Part shown: piece by piece, positions 25,872 through 33,977 of the stretch | Position numbering within the stretch: the first letter of the stretch is position 1 | Layout: the number at the start of each line of letters is the position of its first letter | NCBI GenBank assembly: GCA_016794125.1 | Contig: JAEUKT010000002.1 | Location: forward strand, 845,396 to 909,395 | DNA: 64,000 nt | Direction of reading: 5' to 3' | Origin: Alphaproteobacteria bacterium | Lineage (GTDB): Bacteria; Pseudomonadota; Alphaproteobacteria; Micavibrionales; UBA2020 | Program-made: the position numbers and the translations under genes | Notes under the pieces: generated by a model | Told to the model about the DNA's origin: nothing | The model's input: the letters and a program-made list of their open reading frames with translations, nothing else | Database searches by the model: none

Positions 25872-25916
25872 TTAACAGGATATTTAATCATTTTGGCTAA
25901 AATATAAACTGGTGTG
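25872..25916 (+). promoter_or_regulatory. Promoter element shared by two minor prepilin genes, copy 2
   Basis: TTAACA (from 25872) and, 25 bp later, CTAAAATATAAACTGGTGT (25897-25915) match the element before the preceding prepilin gene in both sequence and spacing. The ATG at 25939 follows 23 bp after it. Only one base differs in the 19-base block. Confidence 0.5.
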
Positions 25917-25938
25917 TTGTGTGGAGTAGTCTTTCAAA

Positions 25939-27309
25939 ATGATTCGCGCTTTCCGAAAAAGCAGAGGCTTTTCGCTCGTCGAATTGTCGATCGTCCTCAT
26001 GATTGTGGGCCTTCTGGGCGCTGCCATTCTTGAAACCTACCGCGGTTATATCCGCACCAAAATCGCCAACGATACAGGCCTGCACCGCAACATGGTGACT
26101 CAGGCGCTGGTGAATTTCGTGACCAATTACGGCCGCCTGCCGTGTCCGGCATCGCCGACGCGCCAGCCGGGAACAACCTCGGGCATACTTGCCGCGCCTA
26201 TCAGCGGGACACGGGCGGGCGGCGTAGAAATCTGTGCGGGTCTTGACGGTGTCATCAGCGTCGCAGGGCAGCGCAAGACATCTGCCTCCCCGGCATGGGC
26301 GGGATATACGCCCGTAACCGGCGACCCGATTCCCGCAGTTCCGCTGACAGGCGACCCGGTGCTGATCGGTACCGTGCCCTACATCACGCTGGGTCTGAGC
26401 ATCCGTGACACGCTGGACGGCTGGGGCAACCGCATGACCTATGCGGTGTCGCAATACATGACCGATGCCACCAAGTTCAACTATGATAACGGCGTGATCG
26501 ATATCCAGCAGCTGCAACGGAATGAAACGCCCCCGGGCAGCGGTGTTTTTACCGATACTATTTTCCCCATCCTGAATAAAGTTTCCAGCTGCCCGTCGGG
26601 CACTCACCCGACCTGCAACGTCGGGTCGGTGCCGGTAACCTCGCGCCGTGGTGCTTTCCTGTATGTTCTTGTGTCGCATGGACGCGACGGCAAGGGAGCA
26701 TATAATTATTCGGGCGCGCGGCCGGTCGCCTGCAACGCCACCGGCGGCCGAGACCAGGAAAACTGCAACGACGACCGCTCTTTCCTGGATGCGGACCCGA
26801 AGACGCATATTTATTCGCAGGTCCACACCTTGCCGGTTGTATCCGACACGTTTTTTGACGATGCGTTCATGTCATACTCGCTTGCACGCAGCAGCGACAA
26901 ATGGAGCTACCAGACCACGACATCGATGTACAACAAGACCAAGGCCCGCGTGGGCATCGGCGTGACCGTGCCGCTGGCGGATCTGGATGTCGGCGGCAAC
27001 GTGATGGCCGACAGCTATCTTGCCAACGAATTCTGCACGCCCGAATTCGACGACCCGATGACGCCGCTCAATCCGGACAAGCCCGCCTATTGCATCAGCG
27101 CCGGCATGATCGACGGGCCGGATGGCAGCGTATATGGATCGGGACGCGCGCTGGGCTGTCCTGAGGCGCTGATGCGCGGCATCAAGAACGGCACGGCCGA
27201 CTGTGAAGTTTCGACTGACCTGACTGTTGTGACATCGGGCACATGTGCGCCCGGCTCATACGTCAAGGGTATTAATGCAACCGGGGGAATAATATGTGCA
27301 ACGCCATGA
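25939..27309 (+). CDS. Large minor prepilin B (tip prepilin family)
   Basis: A 456-residue prepilin with a 10-residue leader ending RKSRG, then FSLVELSIVLMIVGLLGAAI (Glu+5). It shares with its neighbours YGRLPCPA, DGWGNRMTYAVS, GRDGKGAYNYSGARPVAC, DQENCNDDRSF, FDDAFMSY and VGIGVTVPLADLDVGGNVMA. The C-terminal part has paired cysteines and ends SYVKGINATGGIICATP. The TGA overlaps the next ATG (ATGA), so prepilins B and C are made together, probably in fixed ratio. Confidence 0.88.
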   Translation: MIRAFRKSRGFSLVELSIVLMIVGLLGAAILETYRGYIRTKIANDTGLHRNMVTQALVNFVTNYGRLPCPASPTRQPGTTSGILAAPISGTRAGGVEICAGLDGVISVAGQRKTSASPAWAGYTPVTGDPIPAVPLTGDPVLIGTVPYITLGLSIRDTLDGWGNRMTYAVSQYMTDATKFNYDNGVIDIQQLQRNETPPGSGVFTDTIFPILNKVSSCPSGTHPTCNVGSVPVTSRRGAFLYVLVSHGRDGKGAYNYSGARPVACNATGGRDQENCNDDRSFLDADPKTHIYSQVHTLPVVSDTFFDDAFMSYSLARSSDKWSYQTTTSMYNKTKARVGIGVTVPLADLDVGGNVMADSYLANEFCTPEFDDPMTPLNPDKPAYCISAGMIDGPDGSVYGSGRALGCPEALMRGIKNGTADCEVSTDLTVVTSGTCAPGSYVKGINATGGIICATP

Positions 27310-29804
27310 AGACGCGGGAATTGCGCAACAGCAATAAACGCGAGTCCGGCTATACGCTGATCGAGATGGCGATCGTCGTCACGGTCGTCGGCCTGATCAT
27401 GGCGTCGTTCATCTCGGCCTACAGCATCTACCAGAAAACCAAGGCGCAGCAGGACACCGAAAACAATGCGAGCCTGCTGACTGCGGCGCTTGGCAACTTC
27501 CTGGTCCAGTATGGCCGTTATCCCTGCCCGGCACGCCTGGACCTGCCGCGCGGCGATGCCCGCTACGGCCTTGAAACCGAATGTAACCCGGCTGTCACTG
27601 CACCGCCCGCGCCGCTGCCCGCCTATCCCGCGCCCGCGACAGCCGGCACGTATGTGAACGGCCTGTATTTTGAAAACGGCGTTTCCTTCGTCGATGTCAA
27701 CCCGAGCCCCGTGAATACCTGCCTTCCGGCGGGCCCCGCGGTTGCCGGCAGCTGCATGATTCCCAAAATCCGCCGCGGCGCCATCCCTTTCCGCTCGCTT
27801 GGCCTGCCCGAAGAACAGTCGCAGGACGGCTGGGGCAACCGCTTCCAGTATGCCGTGACTGAAAACCTTGCCGTCACCACGTCGTATGTCCGCCGCAGCG
27901 GCGGTATCGTCGTGTATGACCGTAACCAGGCCGCCGGCGGCGCGATCGAGCTGACCCGCACGGATAACCGCGCCCACTATATTATTTTCAGTTCCGGCCC
28001 CGACCGCCTTGGTGCGTTCTCGTCCGCAGGGCAGCTCATGCGCCCCTGCGCCACGACGGGTTATGACCGTGAAAACTGCAACACCAGCGTCGCGAACGCG
28101 CTTGCCTATTATTCATCCGGCGCCTATGCGCCGAACGTCAATAGCGTGGAGCATTTCGACGACTATGTGCAGTTCTTCTCCTCGGTTGAAACGCCGTTGT
28201 GGCGCGTCTCGGATGACGGCGGATTCCACATCCGCGACCTGATCGACGCGGAATCGGGCGGCCAGATCGGTATCGGCCTCGACACGCCTGCGACGAACGC
28301 GACGATGGACGTGGCGGGCGAAGTGCGCGCGGCCGACAGCAATGCGCTGGCTTCCGAAGTGTGCGACCCCTCGCGCTCCAACTGTATCCCTGTGTCGAAA
28401 TTCGGTTCGGAAACCGACGATTTCAAATGCCCGGCGAATACCTACGCGCGTTCTTTCGGCCAGCGCACGAACCCGTCCGGCGACCCGACGCTGGATCCGG
28501 GCGCGAAATACATCAAATGCGTGCCCTCCAGCCCGACCACCTGCGCCCCCGGCGAGATCATGACCGGCGTTGAAATCACGGCCGATTACCCGAAAGGCAA
28601 GCCGAAATGCTCGGCCGCCGTCGCCTGCGCCGCGCAGACCTTCACGGCCTGCTCCAGCACGCCCGCCGTTACCACCTATACGGTTCCGGCGCAGCTGCAG
28701 AATACGACATGGACGACGCCCGTGATCGGCTCCAGCTGGCAGCGCACATATATCTGTAACACCGTTTCCGGCGTGACGCAGTGGCGCACGCAATCGACGA
28801 CGGGTAACTGCGTCTGTAACGCGCTCGACGAATATGTCGACACCAGCTGCAACGTGTATAAAGGCACAGGCAACTGGACCGGCGTCGTGACGCGTCACAA
28901 CTGGAACTACTGCCCCGCCAATACGGGCGGCAGCGCGATCACGGCCAACAGCTGCGTCTGCTCGCCGCTGACCGAAACGCGTACGGTCGGCTGCCCGATT
29001 TCGGGTTACACCGGATCGGTGACGCAGCAGCGCCAGTGGATCTGCGACTCAGCTACCGCCGGCCATTATACGGCCTGGGGTAACGTGAGCAGCACCTGCA
29101 CCTGCGCGCCCAGCACGCAGAACCAGACGCTTTCCTGCGGCACGGGCTATACGGGATCGATTCTCCAGCACCGCGACTTCAACTGCGGCTCCGGCAGCTG
29201 GGGCGGCTGGATTACCGACAGCAACACCTGCTCCTGCGCGCCCGGCCAGACCGAAAACCGCTCGATCGGCTGCACGGCGCCGCTGACCGGCTCGATCGAC
29301 CAGACGCGTGTCTTCAACTGCGCGACAAGCAGCTGGGGTGCGTGGACGGATGTTGCCAACAGCTGCGTCTGCTCGGGCGCCACGGAAAACCGTGTGACCG
29401 CCTGCACGGGCGCGCATATCACGGGTAACCGTAACGAACGCCGCACCTATAACTGCCCCACCTCGACCTGGGGCGCCTGGACCGAGATCAGCAACACCTG
29501 CTCCTGTGTCGCCGACGTCGAATTCCAGACCGTCGCCTGCACCGCGCCGCTGCTCGGCAACATTACCCAGCAGCGTACCTATAACTGTGCGACGGCTGCC
29601 TGGGGACCCTGGGTGGAGGCCGCGAACAACTGCGGCGCTGTCGCCTATACCTGGGTTTCCAAGACGGCGGCCACAGGTCCCTTCGGCGCGCCGCTTGCGG
29701 TCCAGCAGGGCTCGTCCTGCTCCTCGGTCGGCGCAAGCTCGTCCTGCTCGTCACCTGCGGGCGGCGGCCAGTACTGGCACTATGCGACCTGCCAGTGCGA
29801 ATAA
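27306..29804 (+). CDS. Giant prepilin C with six Cys-rich repeats, candidate tip adhesin
   Basis: An 832-residue prepilin with a 15-residue leader ending KRESG and then YTLIEMAIVVTVVGLIMASF (Glu+5). Residues up to about 400 repeat the family core (YGRYPCPA, DGWGNRFQYAVT, PDRLGAFSSAGQ, FDDYVQFF, IGIGLDTPATNATMDVAGEV). The C-terminal third is six repeats of about 44-48 residues of the form CxC...C...G...Q-R...C...WGxW...S/N-x, resembling thrombospondin type 1 modules in their Cys and Trp spacing. This suits a surface-exposed binding region at the pilus tip. Adhesin function is inferred. Confidence 0.88.
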   Translation: MKTRELRNSNKRESGYTLIEMAIVVTVVGLIMASFISAYSIYQKTKAQQDTENNASLLTAALGNFLVQYGRYPCPARLDLPRGDARYGLETECNPAVTAPPAPLPAYPAPATAGTYVNGLYFENGVSFVDVNPSPVNTCLPAGPAVAGSCMIPKIRRGAIPFRSLGLPEEQSQDGWGNRFQYAVTENLAVTTSYVRRSGGIVVYDRNQAAGGAIELTRTDNRAHYIIFSSGPDRLGAFSSAGQLMRPCATTGYDRENCNTSVANALAYYSSGAYAPNVNSVEHFDDYVQFFSSVETPLWRVSDDGGFHIRDLIDAESGGQIGIGLDTPATNATMDVAGEVRAADSNALASEVCDPSRSNCIPVSKFGSETDDFKCPANTYARSFGQRTNPSGDPTLDPGAKYIKCVPSSPTTCAPGEIMTGVEITADYPKGKPKCSAAVACAAQTFTACSSTPAVTTYTVPAQLQNTTWTTPVIGSSWQRTYICNTVSGVTQWRTQSTTGNCVCNALDEYVDTSCNVYKGTGNWTGVVTRHNWNYCPANTGGSAITANSCVCSPLTETRTVGCPISGYTGSVTQQRQWICDSATAGHYTAWGNVSSTCTCAPSTQNQTLSCGTGYTGSILQHRDFNCGSGSWGGWITDSNTCSCAPGQTENRSIGCTAPLTGSIDQTRVFNCATSSWGAWTDVANSCVCSGATENRVTACTGAHITGNRNERRTYNCPTSTWGAWTEISNTCSCVADVEFQTVACTAPLLGNITQQRTYNCATAAWGPWVEAANNCGAVAYTWVSKTAATGPFGAPLAVQQGSSCSSVGASSSCSSPAGGGQYWHYATCQCE
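28809..29633 (+). repeat. Six Cys/Trp-rich coding repeats in prepilin C
   Basis: Each unit begins with CVC, CTC or CSC, has a second Cys about 12 residues later, a QQR/QHR/ERR segment, a third Cys, and usually WGxW before the next CxC. Units 2-6 are the most alike. Divergence at the DNA level shows that the repeats are old rather than freshly duplicated. Confidence 0.8.
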
Positions 29805-29819
29805 GAGGGAAGGGAACGC

Positions 29820-30959
29820 CTAGCGGCTGAACCAGGACTTCAATACTTCGGAATAAATGGCGGTGAGCGCGTGCATGTCGGAAACGGCAACGCGCTCATC
29901 GACTTTATGCATGGTTTTTCCGACGATGCCGAATTCGATGACGGGGCAATGGCTGCGGATAAACCGCGCATCGGACGTGCCGCCGGTGGTGGACAGGTCG
30001 GGCTCGCGGCCCGTGACCTTTTTGATGGCATCCTGCAGCATCTGCGAATGCGTGCCCGGCGGGGTGTAGAAGCTTTCACCGCTCAGCCGTGTCTCCATGT
30101 CATAGGCGATGTTTTGCGCATCCAGCGTGGCGCGGATCAGGCTTTCCAGCTTCGCCCCTGTAAAGGCATCGTTGAAGCGCACGTTGAAGACGGCCTTCGC
30201 CTCCGCCGGAATCACGTTTTCGGCCTTGTTGCCCACATCGACGCTGACGATTTCAAGGTTGGACGGCTGGAAATGCGCCGTGCCTTTGTCCAATTCAAGC
30301 GCATCAAGCGCCGATAGAAGTTTCAACAGTTTCGGCACAGGGTTATCGGCGCGCTGTGGATAGGCGACATGGCCTTGCATGCCCTTGACCGTGATAAAAC
30401 CGGATAGCGAGCCGCGCCGCCCGATTTTCATCATGTCGCCAAGGTTTTCGGATGATGTCGGCTCGCCGACCAGACAGAAATCGATTTTTTCGCCCCGCGC
30501 CGCCAGCCAGTCCAGCACCTTTTTCGTGCCGTTGATCGACGGGCCTTCTTCGTCGCCCGTGATCAGGAAGCTGATAGATCCTTGCGGGTTATTTTTAATG
30601 CAATCCAGGGCCGCCGCCGTAAAGCAGGCAATCGGGCCTTTCATGTCGGCCGCGCCGCGCCCGCAGACTTCACCGTTGCGGATTTCGCCGCCAAAGGGGT
30701 CGAACGACCAGCCCTTGTCGTCTCCGACGGGAACGACATCGGTATGACCCGCGAAACAGAAATGCGGCGCGCCCTTGCCCCAGCGGGCGTAAAGGTTATC
30801 GACATCGGGCGTGTCTTTATCGGAGAAAACAAGGCGGTGGCATTCGAAACCGTTCGCCGACAGGATTTTTTCCAGCAAGGCCAGCGCGCCGCCCTCGTTC
30901 GGCGTGACGCTCGGGCAGCGGAGCAAATCCTGGAGCAGCGCGACTGGATCGGTTGCCAT
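29820..30959 (-). CDS. dapE: Succinyl-diaminopimelate desuccinylase
   Basis: A 379-residue M20-family metallohydrolase of lysine/meso-diaminopimelate synthesis that removes succinate from N-succinyl-LL-diaminopimelate. Zinc and catalytic motifs are FAGHTDVVPVGD, GRGAADMKG and ITGDEEG; the dimerisation lid domain lies between about 180 and 290. The ATG at 30959 overlaps the dapD stop by one base. It forms an operon with dapD and a HAD phosphatase. Confidence 0.96.
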   Translation of the reverse strand: MATDPVALLQDLLRCPSVTPNEGGALALLEKILSANGFECHRLVFSDKDTPDVDNLYARWGKGAPHFCFAGHTDVVPVGDDKGWSFDPFGGEIRNGEVCGRGAADMKGPIACFTAAALDCIKNNPQGSISFLITGDEEGPSINGTKKVLDWLAARGEKIDFCLVGEPTSSENLGDMMKIGRRGSLSGFITVKGMQGHVAYPQRADNPVPKLLKLLSALDALELDKGTAHFQPSNLEIVSVDVGNKAENVIPAEAKAVFNVRFNDAFTGAKLESLIRATLDAQNIAYDMETRLSGESFYTPPGTHSQMLQDAIKKVTGREPDLSTTGGTSDARFIRSHCPVIEFGIVGKTMHKVDERVAVSDMHALTAIYSEVLKSWFSR

Positions 30960-31834
30960 CAATCCCTCAGCAGCTCGTTGATGCTGGTTTTGGAACGTGT
31001 CTTTTCATCGACGCGCTTCACGATGACCGCGCAATACAGGTTCGGGCCGGGCGTGCCGTCCTTCAGCGGTTTGCCGGGCTGCGTGCCGGCGACGACGACG
31101 GAATAGGCGGGCACGCGGCCCATGAACACTTCGCCCGTTTCACGGTCGATGATTTTCGTCGATGCGCCCAGATATACGCCCATCGACAGGACAGAGCCCG
31201 TTTCCACGATCACGCCTTCGGCGACTTCCGACCGCGCGCCGATAAAGCAGTTATCCTCGATGATGACGGGGTTGGCCTGCAAAGGCTCCAGCACGCCGCC
31301 GATGCCGACCCCGCCCGAGATATGGCAGTTCGCACCGATCTGCGCGCAGGAACCGACCGTCGCCCATGTATCCACCATCGTGCCTTCGCCGACATAGGCG
31401 CCGACGTTGACAAACGACGGCATCAATACCGCTTTCGGCGCGATAAAGGCGGAGGGACGCACGACGGCGCCCGGCACCGCGCGGAAGCCCGCGGCCTTGA
31501 ACTGGTCGGCCGTCATGTTTTCAAAACGCGAGCCCATTTTGTCATACCATGTCGCATTGCCGGGCGCGCCTTTCACGGGCGCATTGTCGGTCATGCGGAA
31601 GGTCAGCAGGATCGCTTTCTTGATCCATTGGTGGGTGATCCAGCCGGCATCGGTCTTTTCGCAGACGCGCAAACGCCCGTCGCTCAGGTGCTGCATGACC
31701 TCATCGACCGTTGCCTTGCCCAGCACCTTGGTCTTGTCGGTCAGCGCGTCGCGCTGTTCCCAGATTGAATTGATATTCTGCTCGAGGTCGGCGACATCGA
31801 TTGCAGGTTTGCTATTTTCCGCGTTGCGTAACAT
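30959..31834 (-). CDS. dapD: Tetrahydrodipicolinate N-succinyltransferase
   Basis: A 291-residue left-handed beta-helix enzyme that succinylates tetrahydrodipicolinate from succinyl-CoA, the step before the aminotransferase of the DAP pathway. The hexapeptide repeats run from about residue 105 to 230 ([32 protein letters not shown]). The family N-terminus and the C-terminal [14 protein letters not shown] are complete. It overlaps the HAD gene by 23 bp and dapE by 1 bp. Confidence 0.96.
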   Translation of the reverse strand: MLRNAENSKPAIDVADLEQNINSIWEQRDALTDKTKVLGKATVDEVMQHLSDGRLRVCEKTDAGWITHQWIKKAILLTFRMTDNAPVKGAPGNATWYDKMGSRFENMTADQFKAAGFRAVPGAVVRPSAFIAPKAVLMPSFVNVGAYVGEGTMVDTWATVGSCAQIGANCHISGGVGIGGVLEPLQANPVIIEDNCFIGARSEVAEGVIVETGSVLSMGVYLGASTKIIDRETGEVFMGRVPAYSVVVAGTQPGKPLKDGTPGPNLYCAVIVKRVDEKTRSKTSINELLRD

Positions 31835-32495
31835 TTTGCACCAGCCAGTCTGAAAGTTTTTCTGCTTTGTGATGGGTATGGGGGTGGTTCAGGTCCTCGG
31901 GCTTTACGTCCTTGCCGTGGAACCAGACCGTTTTCATGCCAAGGTCATGGGCGGTGCGCAGGTTCACCTCCATATCCTCGAACATGCAGGCGTTTTTCGC
32001 GTTTACACCGTATTTTTTCAGGAACGCGTGATAGCTGTCGACTTTCGGTTTCGGCCAGTAATCGGCGTCCTCGATTGCGAACAGCCCGTCGAAGTGGTGC
32101 GCGATGCCAAGGTGGGACACCATATCCTGCGCAAAATTGCGGGGCGCGTTGGTGAAGACGTATTTCTTGCCGGGCAGATGCGCCAGGTATTCCTGCGTGA
32201 TGGCGCAGGGCGGCACGACCTTGATGTCAACGTCATGCACATGGCGCAGGAAATATTCGGGGGCGACATTGTGTTCGGTCATAAGGCCGCGCAGCGTGGT
32301 GCCGTAGGTATGGAAGAAATGCTTGCGCTTGGCATCCGCCGCGTCGCGCGGCAGGTTCAGGTGGCTGGCCACAAAATCGGTCATCTTGCGGCCGACTTCG
32401 ACGAAAATATGCGTTTCGGCGTCGTACAGCGTGTTGTCGAGGTCAAAGACCCACGCATCGACATGTGACAGGTCGTCAGGCGGCAATTTTCGCAT
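31812..32495 (-). CDS. HAD-superfamily hydrolase, pyrimidine 5'-nucleotidase type
   Basis: A 227-residue HAD-IA phosphatase with all four motifs: [11 protein letters not shown] (nucleophile Asp), [24 protein letters not shown] and [20 protein letters not shown]. The subgroup (SDT1/pyrimidine 5'-nucleotidase like) commonly lies beside dapD in Alphaproteobacteria. The ATG at 32495 is chosen because the upstream in-frame extension would overlap recR. The physiological substrate is not evident. Confidence 0.88.
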   Translation of the reverse strand: MRKLPPDDLSHVDAWVFDLDNTLYDAETHIFVEVGRKMTDFVASHLNLPRDAADAKRKHFFHTYGTTLRGLMTEHNVAPEYFLRHVHDVDIKVVPPCAITQEYLAHLPGKKYVFTNAPRNFAQDMVSHLGIAHHFDGLFAIEDADYWPKPKVDSYHAFLKKYGVNAKNACMFEDMEVNLRTAHDLGMKTVWFHGKDVKPEDLNHPHTHHKAEKLSDWLVQNVTQRGK

Positions 32496-32505
32496 GGCAG
32501 AAACC

Positions 32506-33099
32506 TTACACGGCCTTTCTGGATCGAAGGGCGGCGGCAAGCGTGCCATCGTCAAGGTAATCGATCTGGCCGCCGATCGGCACGCCATGCGCCAGCTGCG
32601 TCACCGACACGTTGCAGCTCTGCAGGCAGTCGGCGATGTAATGCGCGGTCGTCTGGCCGTCGATGGTCGCGTTCAGCGCGACGATGACTTCTTTGACGCG
32701 GTCATCCCGCGCGCGTTCCAGCAGGTGCGGGATGGAAAGGTCTTCAGGCCCGATGCCGTCAAGCGCCGACAGCGTGCCGCCGAGAACGTGGTAGTAACCC
32801 TTGAACGATCCGGTTTTCTCGATCGCCCACAAATCGGAAATATCCTCGATCACGCAAATGACGCCGCGGTCGCGGGATTGCGACGCGCAGATCGCGCAGG
32901 GGCGCTGGGTGTCGAGGTTGTGGCAGTCTGGGCATTCCTCGATCACGTCGGCGGCCTTGTTCAGCGCCTGCGCCAGCGGCAGCATCAGCGTTTCGCGGTT
33001 CTTCAGCAAATGAAGAGCCACGCGCCGCGCGGAACGCGGCCCGAGGCCGGGCAGGCGTCCAATCAGCTTGATCAGATGTTCGATTTCGGTGCCAATCAT
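32506..33099 (-). CDS. recR: Recombination mediator protein RecR
   Basis: A 197-residue protein of the RecFOR pathway that helps load RecA at gaps. It has an N-terminal HhH ([19 protein letters not shown]), the zinc finger CPDC...CAIC (about 56-71) and a Toprim domain starting [15 protein letters not shown], with the C-terminal [12 protein letters not shown]. No Shine-Dalgarno sequence precedes the ATG; a TATAAT on the same strand lies only 7 bp before it (33107-33112), so the mRNA may be leaderless. dnaX and the YbaB gene, its usual partners, are not adjacent. Confidence 0.96.
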   Translation of the reverse strand: MIGTEIEHLIKLIGRLPGLGPRSARRVALHLLKNRETLMLPLAQALNKAADVIEECPDCHNLDTQRPCAICASQSRDRGVICVIEDISDLWAIEKTGSFKGYYHVLGGTLSALDGIGPEDLSIPHLLERARDDRVKEVIVALNATIDGQTTAHYIADCLQSCNVSVTQLAHGVPIGGQIDYLDDGTLAAALRSRKAV

Positions 33100-33106
33100 G
33101 GAGGTG

Positions 33107-33112
33107 ATTATA
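33107..33112 (-). promoter_or_regulatory. TATAAT box immediately upstream of recR
   Basis: A perfect -10 hexamer on the minus strand ends 7 bp before the recR ATG, which would place the transcription start at or next to the start codon. No convincing -35 box is seen at 17 bp. Confidence 0.35.
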
Positions 33113-33161
33113 GCCCTTTGACAGCGTGGTTTATAGTCATTTAAGCGTGATTCCGCATATG

Positions 33162-33884
33162 TTAACCCCCGAAGGAGTCGCTGAACAGCCAGTCTTTTTC
33201 CGCGCCCAAAGCGCCCAAAGCGGGCAGCGTGGCGTTAATCATCGGCGCGGGACCGGCGATGTAAATATTCATGCCCGCCAGCGTCTTGAAATCTTCGGCC
33301 AGGGCAGGGGCGATATAGCCGGTGCGGTGCGTGGCACCGGCGGCGGGTTCGCCCAGCAGCGGCACATAGCGGAATTCGGGATAGGTTTTTTGCAGGGAGC
33401 GGAACGCGCTGTCGAGATACAGGTGCTGCGTATCGCGTACGCCCCAGTACAGGTAAGCGGGGCTGTGCTGCGCATGGGCAAAATGCGCCTCCAGTATCGC
33501 CTTGATCGGCGCGATGCCGACGCCGCCCGCCAGCGCCAGCAGGGGACGGGTGGAGGCGCGCCAGAAATGGTCGCCAAACGGCGCGTCGATGGCAATCGTG
33601 CTGCCAGCGCGCCAGTTTTCAAAGATATGCGCCGTCAGCCCGCGACCGGTATTCTTGATGTGGAATTCCAACAACCCGCCATCGGGCGCATTGGCAATCG
33701 AATAAGGGCGGGGATCTAAACCGGTGGCCGACAGATGCGCATACTGCCCCGCGCGATGCGGCGATGTTGTGCCGATATCGGCGCGGATGATGCGCGTATC
33801 GCCCGCGATGTCATCGACCGATATCACGCGCGCTTCATAGCGGTGCGGTGCGGCGGGGGCGATATGGTCGGGTCGGGCGGTCAA
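33162..33884 (-). CDS. FAD/NAD(P)H-dependent oxidoreductase (ferredoxin-reductase fold)
   Basis: A 240-residue flavoprotein with an FAD-binding RPYSIAN motif (about residues 59-65) and a nucleotide-binding [11 protein letters not shown] segment, as in the reductase part of CDP-6-deoxyglucoseen reductase, Fre and ferredoxin-NADP reductases. The [2Fe-2S] ferredoxin domain found in many homologues is absent, so it is a stand-alone reductase. The C-terminal [16 protein letters not shown] is the typical last strand and helix. The electron acceptor is unknown. Confidence 0.85.
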   Translation of the reverse strand: MTARPDHIAPAAPHRYEARVISVDDIAGDTRIIRADIGTTSPHRAGQYAHLSATGLDPRPYSIANAPDGGLLEFHIKNTGRGLTAHIFENWRAGSTIAIDAPFGDHFWRASTRPLLALAGGVGIAPIKAILEAHFAHAQHSPAYLYWGVRDTQHLYLDSAFRSLQKTYPEFRYVPLLGEPAAGATHRTGYIAPALAEDFKTLAGMNIYIAGPAPMINATLPALGALGAEKDWLFSDSFGG

Positions 33885-33920
33885 GTTCGGCGTTCCTGTC
33901 AGGGCTTCCGGAAAGACTTA

Positions 33921-33950
33921 GGGCTCATCCGCAAAACTAGGGATGAGCCC
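33921..33950. terminator. Strong 10-bp stem-loop between two minus-strand genes
   Basis: GGGCTCATCC pairs perfectly with GGATGAGCCC around a 10-base loop. It lies 28 bp past the stop of the LPD7-like gene. There is no T run on either strand, so it may act with Rho, or as an mRNA 3'-end stabiliser. Confidence 0.45.
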
Positions 33951-33977
33951 TTGAAAGTCAAGCTGTTGGTGGAATGA

